Notes under the pieces: generated by a model | What the model was told of the DNA's origin: nothing | What the model saw: the letters and a program-made list of their open reading frames with translations, nothing else | Databases searched by the model: none | Shown: in pieces, positions 1 to 8,568 of the stretch | Numbering within the stretch: position 1 is the first letter of the stretch | Layout: every line of letters starts with the position of its first letter | Program-made: the position numbers and the translations under genes | Source: Mucilaginibacter_A sp050954285 | GTDB lineage: Bacteria > Bacteroidota > Bacteroidia > Sphingobacteriales > Sphingobacteriaceae | Reading direction: 5' to 3' | Length of the DNA stretch: 64,000 nt | Assembly: GCA_050954285.1 (NCBI GenBank) | Contig: JBPBPL010000011.1 | Coordinates: forward strand, 62,001 to 126,000

Positions 1-2
1 TG

Positions 3-113
3 GCAGACGGAAAAATTTATACACTTTACGCTGCCGGGATTACCACTTCTACCGCTGCCAATGCTGCATTTAGCCTTACTGTAGTTGCTAATTTACTGCC
101 GGCAACCAAGTAA
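3..113 (+). CDS. C-terminal end of a DUF4397-like secreted protein (5' truncated by the window)
   Basis: An open frame enters from the left edge and ends at the TAA at 111-113, giving 36 residues. The text (ADGKIYTLYAAGI, then a hydrophobic VVANLLPATK tail) resembles the last strand pair of DUF4397 repeats, in which a 'G-K-x-Y-T-x-Y/F-A-x-G' segment is typical of Bacteroidota lipoproteins. Nothing upstream can be seen, so signal peptide and domain count are unknown. The family call is inferred from a very short stretch. Confidence 0.4.
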   Translation, partial: ADGKIYTLYAAGITTSTAANAAFSLTVVANLLPATK

Positions 114-148
114 ATGCTGGGCAATACTGTTTTTATCAGCTATATTTT

Positions 149-156
149 TATTTTTG
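149..156 (+). promoter_or_regulatory. Putative -7 promoter element for the dedA-like gene
   Basis: TATTTTTG fits the Bacteroidota -7 consensus TAnnTTTG and lies 20 bases before the TTG start at 176. No convincing TTG at -33, so the call rests on the -7 box and position only. Confidence 0.35.
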
Positions 157-175
157 AAAACTAAACACGCATATT

Positions 176-832
176 TTGGAGGTCATCAAAACCATCATCG
201 ATTTTATTCTTCATATCGATAAACACCTGATCGAGATTACGCAGCAGTATCAGGGCTGGACGTATCTTATCCTGTTCTTTATCATTTTTGCTGAAACAGG
301 TTTTGTGGTGACACCTTTTTTACCCGGAGACTCTCTGCTGTTTGCTGCCGGAGCACTAATTGCACACGGAAACTCTGGCCTTAATATTTACTTATTATTA
401 CTGATTTTGGTTGCTGCAGCTGTGGCCGGAAATACCACCAATTATGAACTGGGCAAGTTTTTTGGGGTAAAGGTCTTTAAACCGGAAAATAAAATCCTCA
501 AGCTGGAATACTACCTCAAAACTAAAGAGTTTTTTGATACTCATGGTGGTAAAGCCGTCATTTTCAGCCGTTTCCTTCCAATTTTCAGAACAGTAGCACC
601 TTTCGTGGCCGGTGTTGGCAAAATGCCGTTGGGAAAATACACACTCTACAATTTTTTGGGTGGTGCTGCCTGGATAACCTTGTTTTTATTTTTAGGTTAT
701 TTCTTTGGAGGTATTCCGGTTGTAAAAAGAAACTTTACTATTGTTGTAATTTTAATTATCCTGATTTCGGTGATTCCGCCGTTAATTGCAGCAATTAAAA
801 GTCGTTCATCTTCCAAACCAACTTCAGCCTGA
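176..832 (+). CDS. DedA family (SNARE-associated/VTT domain) inner-membrane protein
   Basis: A 218-residue polytopic membrane protein of the DedA family, whose members act in lipid (undecaprenyl-phosphate or phospholipid) translocation and membrane homeostasis. Visible family marks are the acidic residue Glu40 in the first membrane segment, the re-entrant motif FLPGDS at residues 48-53 and the second half-motif SRFLPIFRTVAPFVAG near residue 130, which carries the conserved arginines. Four to five hydrophobic stretches follow, with a basic tail. The start is TTG; the N-terminal text matches the usual family start (an amphipathic helix ending LHIDKHL). It appears monocistronic: a repeat-motif copy begins at the stop codon and the next gene converges. 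The exact lipid substrate cannot be read from sequence. Confidence 0.85.
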   Translation: MEVIKTIIDFILHIDKHLIEITQQYQGWTYLILFFIIFAETGFVVTPFLPGDSLLFAAGALIAHGNSGLNIYLLLLILVAAAVAGNTTNYELGKFFGVKVFKPENKILKLEYYLKTKEFFDTHGGKAVIFSRFLPIFRTVAPFVAGVGKMPLGKYTLYNFLGGAAWITLFLFLGYFFGGIPVVKRNFTIVVILIILISVIPPLIAAIKSRSSSKPTSA

Positions 833-855
833 TTTTAGGTCGATAAAAGAAGTAT
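832..855 (+). repeat. Single copy of the TCGATAAAAGAAG(C/T)AT motif at the dedA stop codon
   Basis: The 24 bases starting at the last base of the dedA stop match, with one transition, the reverse complement of the repeat arm at 51174-51197. This is a long-form copy of the window-wide TAAAAGAAG motif, here without an inverted partner. Confidence 0.75.
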
Positions 856-859
856 CAGT

Positions 860-1831
860 TTATAAATCTTCTCTTCCTAAGATTTTACCATTTTGAAAAT
901 GATATTCTTCCAAGCTTTCCTTTAACTTTTCTTCTTCAGATAATTCCCGCTTGATCATTCCTTTCAAATCCGGCTGCCCTGCATCTACCCAGGCCGAAAA
1001 CCAGTAGCTGCCAACCGACAGGATAGAAGCACGCATCTGTTTTTCTACCATTCCGCGTAACAAATCATGATAAGCACCGGAATAGGGTTCAGAATAATTC
1101 CGAATAATCTTATTGTTGTTTTTGATGAAAGTATATTTCTGATCGGTGCGAAAAGTTAATTGCAGCTGTTGCTCCATTTTTAACACAGAATCTAAACTGC
1201 CGTAAGTTTGGCGACAAATTATCCAGGCACTTTTTAGCGGATCATTTATGTAGATTGCTTTTCCTGTAAAAAAGTTGTACCGATCAGAAAAAAGCTCGGG
1301 CAAACGGCTTTCCCAAAAAGCATGGATCCCAACCTGATTGGTTAATTGTCCATTGTAATTGCTCGTCATATGCAGCGGCACATGTGCATCAGCAATATAA
1401 TGGCCTAAATCTGCAGAATATCTTAAAATTTTGATCGAATCCAAACTTTTGAATGCCTGTACTAACCGATAATAATTTCGCTGGATAGACCACGGTACTG
1501 AGCCGTATTTATTAAGCGTATCAGCCGTAAATTTAATTACTGCATCATCCCATTTTTGTGGAATAGTATCAAATGGAAACTTACCATAATGATCTGCATC
1601 TAAAAAGTGCCTTGGAGCTTCGTAGGGATCGGTGTAGCGGCGCTTGTCTGGGTCAACCGCATGTGCTGTAATGTAAGCAATATTGTTTTTATAAAAGCCG
1701 ATCATGCTTTTCGGCAGTATAAAAACAGCATTGTGATTGATAGTTTTATGTCCGGAAAATCCCCAACTACACAATATTTCTATTGATAAAAACAGTAATA
1801 TTAATTTAAAAATCCAATTTTTGACTATCAT
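860..1831 (-). CDS. Secreted zinc-dependent hydrolase of the S1/P1 nuclease - phospholipase C fold
   Basis: About 323 residues with an N-terminal hydrophobic export signal ending near CSWGF. In the S1/P1 nuclease and bacterial zinc phospholipase C fold the mature N-terminal Trp and a set of His/Asp residues bind three zinc ions. Here WGFSGH gives the Trp and first His, HFLDADHYG and the GHYIADAHVPLH segment give the H-x3-D-x-H zinc signature. The close match of the family to Bacteroidota proteins starting 'WGFxGHK' is from memory. GTG at 1834 and ATG at 1831 are adjacent; ATG is chosen. It converges on dedA and stands alone. Whether it cleaves nucleic acid or phospholipid cannot be told. Confidence 0.75.
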   Translation of the reverse strand: MIVKNWIFKLILLFLSIEILCSWGFSGHKTINHNAVFILPKSMIGFYKNNIAYITAHAVDPDKRRYTDPYEAPRHFLDADHYGKFPFDTIPQKWDDAVIKFTADTLNKYGSVPWSIQRNYYRLVQAFKSLDSIKILRYSADLGHYIADAHVPLHMTSNYNGQLTNQVGIHAFWESRLPELFSDRYNFFTGKAIYINDPLKSAWIICRQTYGSLDSVLKMEQQLQLTFRTDQKYTFIKNNNKIIRNYSEPYSGAYHDLLRGMVEKQMRASILSVGSYWFSAWVDAGQPDLKGMIKRELSEEEKLKESLEEYHFQNGKILGREDL

Positions 1832-1940
1832 CACAATAAGAATATTTACATATATTACTTAAAGTTAATAAAATATCGTTTAAATAAATATTTTCAATTT
1901 TAGTTTGGTTTTAATTGTATTTATTTTATTAAAATAAGCG

Positions 1941-1971
1941 TTTGATTTGTCAACTTATCAGACTATATTTG
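1941..1971 (+). promoter_or_regulatory. Promoter of rpsT (Bacteroidota -33/-7 type)
   Basis: TTTG at 1941-1944 and TATATTTG at 1964-1971 are separated by 19 bases, the classic Bacteroidota sigma-A arrangement. The predicted start of transcription lies about 30 bases before the rpsT ATG. Confidence 0.7.
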
Positions 1972-2007
1972 CATCCTTAATTTCAAATAAGAACAAGTCG
2001 CTAAACA

Positions 2008-2262
2008 ATGGCAAATCATAAATCATCGATCAAACGCATTAGAGCAAACGCTGCAAAGCGCTTACGTAACAGATATCAGGCTAAAACCACCAGAAATGCA
2101 ATTAAAAGGTTAAGAGGCACAACGGTTAAAACAGAAGCTGCAGAATTGTTGCCAAGAGTAATTTCTATGTTGGATCGTTTAGCTAAGAAAAACGTGATCC
2201 ATAAAAATAAAGCTTCTAATAATAAATCTAAGCTGACTAAATTTGTAAATGCTTTAGCATAA
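2008..2262 (+). CDS. rpsT: 30S ribosomal protein bS20
   Basis: An 84-residue, very basic protein starting MANHKSSIKRIRANAAKRLRN, the standard bS20 N-terminus; length is normal for the family. It binds 16S rRNA at the bottom of the 30S subunit as a three-helix bundle. Own promoter upstream and rho-independent terminator directly downstream, so it is a monocistronic unit. No Shine-Dalgarno site precedes the ATG, as expected for this phylum. Confidence 0.97.
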   Translation: MANHKSSIKRIRANAAKRLRNRYQAKTTRNAIKRLRGTTVKTEAAELLPRVISMLDRLAKKNVIHKNKASNNKSKLTKFVNALA

Positions 2263-2280
2263 GCAATATAATATATTATA

Positions 2281-2316
2281 AAAAAGAGCAGGTAGATTTT
2301 ACTTGCTCTTTTTTTA
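2281..2316 (+). terminator. Rho-independent terminator of rpsT
   Basis: AAAGAGCAGGTA and TACTTGCTCTTT form a 12-bp stem with one G-U pair around a short loop, followed by a T-run. Confidence 0.85.
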
Positions 2317-2361
2317 TGATTATATTTTCTTTTAAGTTAAATAAATTTCTATATTTAACTG

Positions 2362-3060
2362 TTGGAAAATTATGAATCGAAAATTAGTATTAAATCCTGG
2401 GCAGAAGAAGACCGGCCACGTGAAAAATTGTTGGCACAAGGCCGGCGGGTTTTAAGTGATGCAGAACTGGTAGCAATTTTGATTGGTTCGGGCAGTCAAA
2501 ATGAATCAGCAGTTGATTTAAGCAAACGGATTTTGCATCATTTTCTGGGAGACTTGAATGTTTTAGGTAAAGCTTCTGTTAATGATTTGTCCAAATTTAA
2601 AGGTATTGGTGAAGCAAAAGCTATTACCATTATTGCTGCATTGGAACTGGGCAGACGGAAAAAGGAAACTGAGCATAAACAAGCCGAAAAAATAAGTTGC
2701 AGCAAAGATATTTTCCACTTAATGCACCGCTATTTCGCGGATTTAAACCACGAAGAATTTTGGATCATCCTGATGAATCGTGCCAACAAAGTGCTTTCCA
2801 GGCATTTAATAAGCAAAGGCGGCCAGGCTGGAACAATTGCCGATCCGAAAATTATTTTTCAAACCGCACTCGAAAATCATGCAGCATCTGTAATTCTAGC
2901 TCACAATCATCCTTCCGGTAATCTTAAACCCAGTCAGGCTGATCTCGATCTCACCAAAAAACTACGAAGCGCAGGCAGCATGTTAGATATTGCCGTGTCA
3001 GATCATCTCATTTTTACTGATGCACACTATTTTAGTTTTGCAGATGAGGGCTTAATGTAA
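2362..3060 (+). CDS. radC: RadC/UPF0758 family JAMM-domain protein
   Basis: A 232-residue protein with the normal N-terminus of the family (SIKSWAEEDRPREKL), a helix-hairpin-helix near residues 68-90 (FKGIGEAKA) and a C-terminal MPN/JAMM metalloprotease-like domain with HNHPSG at residues 181-186 followed by the distal Asp (SQADLDL). Despite its name the family is not a proven repair factor. The start is TTG; no upstream ATG is in frame, and the family N-terminus begins right here. Standard-length and intact. Confidence 0.93.
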   Translation: MENYESKISIKSWAEEDRPREKLLAQGRRVLSDAELVAILIGSGSQNESAVDLSKRILHHFLGDLNVLGKASVNDLSKFKGIGEAKAITIIAALELGRRKKETEHKQAEKISCSKDIFHLMHRYFADLNHEEFWIILMNRANKVLSRHLISKGGQAGTIADPKIIFQTALENHAASVILAHNHPSGNLKPSQADLDLTKKLRSAGSMLDIAVSDHLIFTDAHYFSFADEGLM

Positions 3061-3145
3061 ACCAGTTCATTGTTCCTCGTGTTTGCAAAGAATACTACTT
3101 ACAAACCATTTCCTACAAACGAATACCTCTTTCCATCCCTTTTTT

Positions 3146-3153
3146 TATCTTTG
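3146..3153 (+). promoter_or_regulatory. Putative -7 element for pheT
   Basis: TATCTTTG matches TAnnTTTG and sits 22 bases before the ATG at 3176, inside the open frame that extends further upstream. It therefore supports the downstream start of pheT. No clear TTG at -33. Confidence 0.45.
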
Positions 3154-3175
3154 TGCTTTTTCTTTTAGATCAAGC

Positions 3176-5572
3176 ATGAAGATTTCATATAACTGGCTTA
3201 AACAATACATCAGCATTACGCAAAATCCGGAAGAAATTTCGCAAATTTTAACTGGAATTGGCTTGGAGGTGGAATCGCTGGAAAAAGTGCTTGCTATTCC
3301 AGGTGGTTTGGAAGGCTTGTTGATTGGATACGTTAAAGAATGTGTACAACACCCAAATGCCGACCGGTTACGCGTGACTAAGGTTGACGTTGGAGGCGAG
3401 GAATTGCAGATTGTATGCGGTGCAGCAAATGTAGCAGCCGGACAAAAAGTAGTGGTGGCTACAGTTGGAACTACGGTTTATCCAACTGCAGGCGAACCTT
3501 TCAAAATCAATAAATCAAAAATCAGGGGTGAGGTTTCTGAAGGGATGATTTGTGCCGAAGATGAAATTGGGTTGGGAACAGATCATGCCGGAATTATGGT
3601 TTTGGAAGAACCTGCCCAAATCGGCCTGTCTGCAAAACAGTATTTTAAGCTGGAAGATGATTATTTGTTTGAAATTGGACTAACGCCAAATCGGGCAGAT
3701 GCAGCTTCGCATTTGGGTACGGCACGTGATATTGCGGCGTTTTTAAAAACGCAAATTATTTTGCCTGATGTTGCTTCTTTTAGCATACAAAATTCAGCTT
3801 TGCCTATTGCTGTAGAAGTTTTGAATGAAAATGCTTGTCCGCGATATTCGAGCCTAACCATTTCTGGTATTGAAGTAAAAGAATCACCAGACTGGTTAAA
3901 GCAAAAGCTGAATGTAATTGGTTTGCGCCCAATTAATAATGTGGTGGATGCCACCAATTACGTGTTGCATTCGCTCGGCCAGCCAATGCATGCATTTGAT
4001 GCGGATACGATTAAAGGCAATAAAGTGATTGTGAAAACCTGTGCCGAAGGAACGATTTTTAAAACGCTGGATGGTGTAGAACGAAAGCTTTCGGCAGATG
4101 ATTTAATGATTTGTGATGCGGAAGAACCAATGACGATAGCAGGCGTTTTTGGCGGAATCAATTCGGGCGTAACTAATCAAACTAAAAATATTTTTCTCGA
4201 AAGCGCTTATTTCGACGCGGTTTCAGTACGAAAAACGGCTAAGCGGCATGGTTTAAAAACTGATGCTTCTTTTCGGTATGAGCGCGGAACAGACCCGAAT
4301 ATCACGGTTTTTGCTTTAAAATATGCAGCTTTGCTAATACAGGAGCTGGCTGGAGGAATGGTTTCTTCAAAAATTTCGGATTTTTATCCAAAGCCTGTTG
4401 CTTCTTTTATCGTGCAAATTTCTTACAAGCATGTTAACCGGCTCATTGGAAAAATCATTTCTTCCGAAGAAATCAAATCGATTTTAACTGCTTTGGATAT
4501 TAACATTACTGCGGAAACAGCTGACGGACTTTCATTGGAAGTTCCTCCATATCGTGTGGATGTAACGCGGGAAGTGGATGTAATTGAAGAAATTTTACGG
4601 ATTTACGGCTATAACAATATTGAAATTCCAACACAAATTCGTGCATCTTTAAATAACGCAACCAAACCGGATAAAGATGCGGTGCAAAATACGCTTGCAA
4701 ATTTGCTCACGGCCAATGGTTTTAATGAAATTCTGGCCAATTCGCTTACTAAATCTTCATATGCTGATCAACCGGAAACAGCAGTTAAAATATTAAATCC
4801 GTTGAGTAATGATTTGGATGTAATGCGGCAAACGCTTTTATTTTCGGGTTTGGAGGTAATCAATTATAACCAGAACCGGCAATATCCAAATTTAAAATTG
4901 TATGAATTTGGAAAAATTTATCATCAGTATCCCGGAAAATTTGAAGAACAACATCGGTTGTCTATATTTTTAAGCGGATCTGATCAGCCTGAACAGTGGA
5001 ACCAAAAAGAGGAGCAGGTTAATTTTTACCAGTTAAAAGCAGTAGTAGATACTTTGTTGCAAAAGGCTGGTATAAAAGATTTTGTGGTTGAAGATGCAGA
5101 ATCAGCTGCGCTGCATTTTGGTTTAATGTATAAAATCAATAACAAAAATTTGGTTGTTTTAGGTGCAGTAACTAAACAGGCTTTAAAAAAAGCAGACGTT
5201 AACCAGGCAGTTTTCTATGCAGATTTTGATTTTGATTTATTGCTGAAACATATCGGCAAAAATAAAATTGTTTATCAGGAAGTTTCCAAGTTCCCGATTG
5301 TAAAGCGGGATTTATCCTTACTGATTGATGAGCGAATCACTTTTAATCAGCTAAAACAAATTGCATTTAAAGCTGAGCGTAAGCTGATAAAAGAAGTAAA
5401 TGTTTTTGATGTTTATAAAGGTAATAAACTCCCCGAAGGAAAAAAATCGTATGCGTTGAGCTTTATTTTGCAGGACGAGGAAAAAACGCTAACCGATAAA
5501 GCTATTGATACAGCGATGCAAAAAGTAATTTTTAATCTGCAAAAAGAAGCAGGCGCAGAAGTAAGAAAGTAG
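3176..5572 (+). CDS. pheT: Phenylalanine--tRNA ligase beta subunit
   Basis: A 798-residue beta chain of the (alpha-beta)2 class II synthetase that charges tRNA-Phe. Domains in order: an N-terminal OB-fold tRNA-binding domain (about residues 40-150, with HPNADRLRVTKVDVGG), the B3/B4 editing domain, the B5 domain with RVDVTREVDVIEEI, a catalytic-like core and a C-terminal FDX-ACB anticodon-binding domain (KFPIVKRDLSLLID onward). The frame stays open to 3083, but MKISYNWLKQYI at 3176 is the family start and a -7 box lies between. pheS is not adjacent, normal for this phylum. Three copies of the TAAAAGAAG word lie inside the gene (3774, 4401, 5388). Confidence 0.95.
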   Translation: MKISYNWLKQYISITQNPEEISQILTGIGLEVESLEKVLAIPGGLEGLLIGYVKECVQHPNADRLRVTKVDVGGEELQIVCGAANVAAGQKVVVATVGTTVYPTAGEPFKINKSKIRGEVSEGMICAEDEIGLGTDHAGIMVLEEPAQIGLSAKQYFKLEDDYLFEIGLTPNRADAASHLGTARDIAAFLKTQIILPDVASFSIQNSALPIAVEVLNENACPRYSSLTISGIEVKESPDWLKQKLNVIGLRPINNVVDATNYVLHSLGQPMHAFDADTIKGNKVIVKTCAEGTIFKTLDGVERKLSADDLMICDAEEPMTIAGVFGGINSGVTNQTKNIFLESAYFDAVSVRKTAKRHGLKTDASFRYERGTDPNITVFALKYAALLIQELAGGMVSSKISDFYPKPVASFIVQISYKHVNRLIGKIISSEEIKSILTALDINITAETADGLSLEVPPYRVDVTREVDVIEEILRIYGYNNIEIPTQIRASLNNATKPDKDAVQNTLANLLTANGFNEILANSLTKSSYADQPETAVKILNPLSNDLDVMRQTLLFSGLEVINYNQNRQYPNLKLYEFGKIYHQYPGKFEEQHRLSIFLSGSDQPEQWNQKEEQVNFYQLKAVVDTLLQKAGIKDFVVEDAESAALHFGLMYKINNKNLVVLGAVTKQALKKADVNQAVFYADFDFDLLLKHIGKNKIVYQEVSKFPIVKRDLSLLIDERITFNQLKQIAFKAERKLIKEVNVFDVYKGNKLPEGKKSYALSFILQDEEKTLTDKAIDTAMQKVIFNLQKEAGAEVRK

Positions 5573-5654
5573 TTATACCGATTGGTTCTGCTAAATTGGA
5601 TGTCGTTTCTAATCAAAATTATTAACTTTAAATTTTTAACTATTCAATTCATAA

Positions 5655-5945
5655 ATGTCTGTAGTTGCCGAACAGTTAGTTAAAGTTGTTGAAAAAACCG
5701 AACGTTTAATTAGTTTGTGTGCAGCTTTGCAGGAAGAAAATGAATTGTTAAAGTTTGAAAATCAATCGTTAAATACGCTGCTGGAATCTGGTAAAGAAAA
5801 AAATAAAGAGCTGGAAGATAAGCTTCGTGTATTGAAGCTGGCTAAAAGTTTTTCGGAAACAGATGAAAAAAGCCTTGATATCAAGCAAAAAATTAACGAT
5901 TTTGTGCGGGAAATTGATAAGTGCATTGTGTTACTAAAAAAGTGA
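5655..5945 (+). CDS. Small coiled-coil protein next to zapA (possible ZapB-like division factor)
   Basis: A 96-residue protein without signal or membrane segment. Nearly the whole chain from residue 5 to 70 is heptad-rich, Leu/Glu/Lys helical sequence (EENELLKFENQSLNTLLES) predicting a long coiled coil, then a short helical tail. It sits 22 bases before zapA in the same orientation, so the two are probably co-transcribed. By shape, size and position it resembles ZapB-type partners that bridge ZapA to the divisome, but no sequence signature proves that. The functional suggestion is inference. Confidence 0.65.
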   Translation: MSVVAEQLVKVVEKTERLISLCAALQEENELLKFENQSLNTLLESGKEKNKELEDKLRVLKLAKSFSETDEKSLDIKQKINDFVREIDKCIVLLKK

Positions 5946-5967
5946 CGACTTAATTGAAACAAGCTTA

Positions 5968-6261
5968 ATGGGAGATATTTCCATAAAAATAAATATTGCA
6001 GACCGCGTTTATCCATTAAAGGTAAGCACGGAAGAAGAGGAAATTATACGACGCGCAGCCAAACTGATTAATGACCGGATAAAAGATTATCAGGAAAATT
6101 ATGCAGTAAAAGATAAACAGGATTTGCTTTCGATGTGTGTACTGCATTATGCAACTACATCTTTGAAAGCAGAAAAACAGGGAATGATTGAAGATACAGA
6201 AGTTACCAAAAAAGTTTATCAGTTGGATCAGTTGCTGTCAGATTTCTTTTCAAACGCATAA
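5968..6261 (+). CDS. zapA: Cell division protein ZapA
   Basis: A 97-residue protein with the ZapA layout: an N-terminal beta region binding FtsZ (ISIKINIADRVYPLKV), the E-E-E-x-I-R-R-A segment and a C-terminal helix for tetramerisation. ZapA bundles FtsZ protofilaments in the Z-ring. It follows the coiled-coil gene and precedes a probable 6S-like RNA and rny, the same zapA-ncRNA neighbourhood known for 6S RNA in other bacteria. Confidence 0.9.
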   Translation: MGDISIKINIADRVYPLKVSTEEEEIIRRAAKLINDRIKDYQENYAVKDKQDLLSMCVLHYATTSLKAEKQGMIEDTEVTKKVYQLDQLLSDFFSNA

Positions 6262-6290
6262 TTTATAGTGTAAAAAGAGCATCAGGTTAT

Positions 6291-6412
6291 AACCGTTTTT
6301 AAATTTAAGTTCTGTTGTTTTGGTAACCAATTATTGGATTGATCATCGATAATTTGAAGGTCAGTTTGATAGTTTTCCTTGCATAAAATTAAATTTAATA
6401 ACGGTTTTTTAT
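6291..6412 (+). ncRNA. Candidate 6S-like regulatory RNA between zapA and rny
   Basis: The 180-base gap holds an 18-bp closing helix: 6291-6308 pairs with 6389-6406 with only one mismatch, enclosing 80 bases, and the 3' arm runs into a T-rich tract at 6405-6412 that could end transcription. A long rod with a closing stem of this size is the outline of 6S RNA, which binds RNA polymerase holoenzyme. In enterobacteria the 6S gene lies directly after zapA. The open central bubble and exact ends have not been verified; it could instead be a zapA terminator plus leader of rny. Confidence 0.5.
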
Positions 6413-6441
6413 TTATATATTTTAATTAATTACTACTAAAA

Positions 6442-8004
6442 ATGGATGTGTTATATATCATCATCGGATTATTGCTGGGCATTGGGCTGGGCATTGTTAT
6501 GGGCCGCTACCTGTTGCGTAAATTATTTACAAGTCAGGAAGTTGCGGCACAAACTAAAGTTAAAAAAATATTAAAAGATGCAGAAAGTAATGCCGAAATT
6601 TTAAAAAAGAATAAACTTTTGGAAACAAAAGAAAATTTTCTGCAGTTAAAATCTGAGCATGAGCAGGAAGTAAATACGAAGAACAATGCAATCAGCCAGC
6701 GGGAAAATTCTTTAAAACAGAAAGAGCAATCGCTGAACCAGAAGTTGGAAAATGCCAACCGCAAAGATCAAGAAGTAGAAAATTCCCGCAAAAATCTGGA
6801 GAAGCAAACGGAGGCAGCTGTAAAAAAGCAGGAAGAAGTGGAGCATTTGAAGTTGCAGCACGTGCAGCAATTGGAATCTATCGCAGGTTTAACAGCAGAA
6901 GAAGCCAAAAATCAATTGGTTGATAATCTTCGAGAAGAAGCCCGTACCAAAGCTATGAGTCAGATTAGGGATATTGTAGATGAAGCGAAAATGACGGCTT
7001 CAAAAGAGGCAAAAAAAATCGTGATTCAAACTATCCAGCGTACTGCAACAGAAAGTGCAATCGAGAATACGGTTTCAATCTTCAATATTGAAAATGATGA
7101 GATTAAAGGTCGGATTATTGGTAGAGAAGGACGAAATATTCGTGCATTAGAAGCAGCAACAGGAATTGAAATTATTGTAGATGATACGCCGGAAGCAATT
7201 ATTTTGTCAGGATTTGATCCGGTGAGGAGGGAAATAGCACGTTTGGCTATGCACCGCTTAGTTACCGACGGGCGGATTCATCCGGCAAGAATTGAAGAAG
7301 TTGTTGCCAAAACCCGAAAGCAAATAGAAGAAGAAATTGTAGAAATTGGGGAACGTACAGTTATAGATTTGGGTATACATGGGTTACATCCAGAGCTGAT
7401 TAGAATGGTTGGCCGAATGCGTTATCGATCTTCTTACGGACAAAATTTATTGCAGCACTCACGCGAAGTAGCCAACTTTTGTGCTACGATGGCCGCAGAA
7501 TTAGGTTTGAATGTAAAAATGGCCAAACGTGCTGGCCTGCTCCATGATATCGGCAAAGTGCCTGATGACAATCCGGAACTGCCACATGCAATTTTAGGAA
7601 TGCAGCTGGCCGAAAAATATAAAGAAAATCCGGAAGTTTGCAATGCTATTGGTGCCCACCATGATGAGGTAGAGATGACTTCGATTATCTCGCCGATTAT
7701 TCAGGCTTGTGATGCTATTTCTGGTGCACGCCCAGGCGCGCGTCGAGAAGTTGTTGAAAGCTATATCAAAAGGTTAAAAGATTTGGAAGCTTTAGCCATG
7801 TCTTATCCAGGTGTTGAAAAAACGTTTGCTATTCAGGCAGGGCGAGAACTTCGGGTTGTGGTAGAAAGTGAAAAAATTACCGATGCGCAGTCAGAGGTTT
7901 TGGCTGCAGATATTTCGAACCGCATTCAAACTGAAATGACTTATCCTGGCCAGATTAAAGTAACTGTTATTCGGGAAACACGATCAGTTGCTTTTGCAAA
8001 GTAA
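6442..8004 (+). CDS. rny: Ribonuclease Y
   Basis: A 520-residue membrane-anchored endoribonuclease that starts bulk mRNA decay. An N-terminal membrane helix (residues 2-22, with G-rich GLLLGIGLGIVMG), a long coiled coil (about 30-190), a KH RNA-binding domain (GRIIGREGRNIRALE near 216-230) and an HD phosphohydrolase domain with the catalytic pair His368-Asp369 in LLHDIGK. Length is normal for the family. The preceding gap holds the 6S-like RNA; a strong terminator follows. Confidence 0.95.
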   Translation: MDVLYIIIGLLLGIGLGIVMGRYLLRKLFTSQEVAAQTKVKKILKDAESNAEILKKNKLLETKENFLQLKSEHEQEVNTKNNAISQRENSLKQKEQSLNQKLENANRKDQEVENSRKNLEKQTEAAVKKQEEVEHLKLQHVQQLESIAGLTAEEAKNQLVDNLREEARTKAMSQIRDIVDEAKMTASKEAKKIVIQTIQRTATESAIENTVSIFNIENDEIKGRIIGREGRNIRALEAATGIEIIVDDTPEAIILSGFDPVRREIARLAMHRLVTDGRIHPARIEEVVAKTRKQIEEEIVEIGERTVIDLGIHGLHPELIRMVGRMRYRSSYGQNLLQHSREVANFCATMAAELGLNVKMAKRAGLLHDIGKVPDDNPELPHAILGMQLAEKYKENPEVCNAIGAHHDEVEMTSIISPIIQACDAISGARPGARREVVESYIKRLKDLEALAMSYPGVEKTFAIQAGRELRVVVESEKITDAQSEVLAADISNRIQTEMTYPGQIKVTVIRETRSVAFAK

Positions 8005-8022
8005 AACAGCTAAACATAATTT

Positions 8023-8053
8023 AAAGCGATGAAACTTTCATCGCTTTTTTTAT
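8023..8053 (+). terminator. Rho-independent terminator of rny
   Basis: AAAGCGATGA and TCATCGCTTT form a 10-bp stem around a tight loop and are followed by a run of seven or more T. Confidence 0.85.
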
Positions 8054-8070
8054 AAATTAAAAGTTTAATT

Positions 8071-8565
8071 ATGCCAGTAAAAAATCAACAGTTGCAAATT
8101 TATTTGGATGATTACAACAGAAAATATATAGTTCTATCCTGCATACTTGTACAGGGGTTTTGTGCTTTTGGAATTTACTTTGGAATCTTAGGTTTAAGCT
8201 GAATATTGCCTTTTCCATACTTGCATTTTTTAGGACAGTACAACAGTTATTTCAATTGGACGTCATTTGTTATTGCAATCAGTATTTATTATTACTCCAA
8301 TTTATCTCCTTTACTTTCATACTTGATGCTGTTTTTTGCATTAGTTTTTACTTATTTAATTTCGATTACAGAGAAGCAACTTCCAAAACACTCACAAATA
8401 GGAGAACTGTTTGGATTTATTCTACTGTTAAGCTTTATCATTCATTATATAAATGATAAACATATTAGCAAGGAAAATTTTGTGAAAACTGAATGGAATT
8501 TTATTTGCATAGCACCAATTTGGTTTTTAAGTTTTGTGCTGAAAAAAGTAAAACTTAAATATTGA
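8071..8565 (+). pseudogene. Decayed small membrane protein gene, possibly Mpo1-like (DUF962)
   Basis: The frame starting at ATG 8071 runs 43 codons to an in-frame TGA at 8200-8202; the same frame then continues open from TTG 8206 to 8565 (119 residues) with two to three membrane segments (FNWTSFVIAISIYYYSNLSP, LLSYLMLFFALVFTYLI, LFGFILLLSFIIHYI). In the +1 frame the stretch around 8135-8165 reads LHTCTGVLCFW, which lines up with the H-x2-C-x-P-x3-W pattern of DUF962 proteins. This suggests compensating frameshifts in addition to the stop. Family assignment is tentative; the 119-residue part might still be expressed on its own. Confidence 0.45.
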
Positions 8566-8568
8566 ATT

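Noticed and set aside
2697..2921. 74-residue frame inside radC
   Set aside because: Out-of-frame shadow of a conserved gene with no family-like sequence.
3083..3175. Upstream extension of pheT to the first in-frame start at 3083
   Set aside because: The extra 31 residues are not family-like and a -7 promoter box lies within them; MKISYNWLKQYI is the normal start.
8160..8456. 98-residue frame overlapping the decayed membrane gene as a separate gene
   Set aside because: It only continues as gene-like text for its first part, in the +1 frame of the pseudogene; the rest is a shadow of the membrane protein frame.
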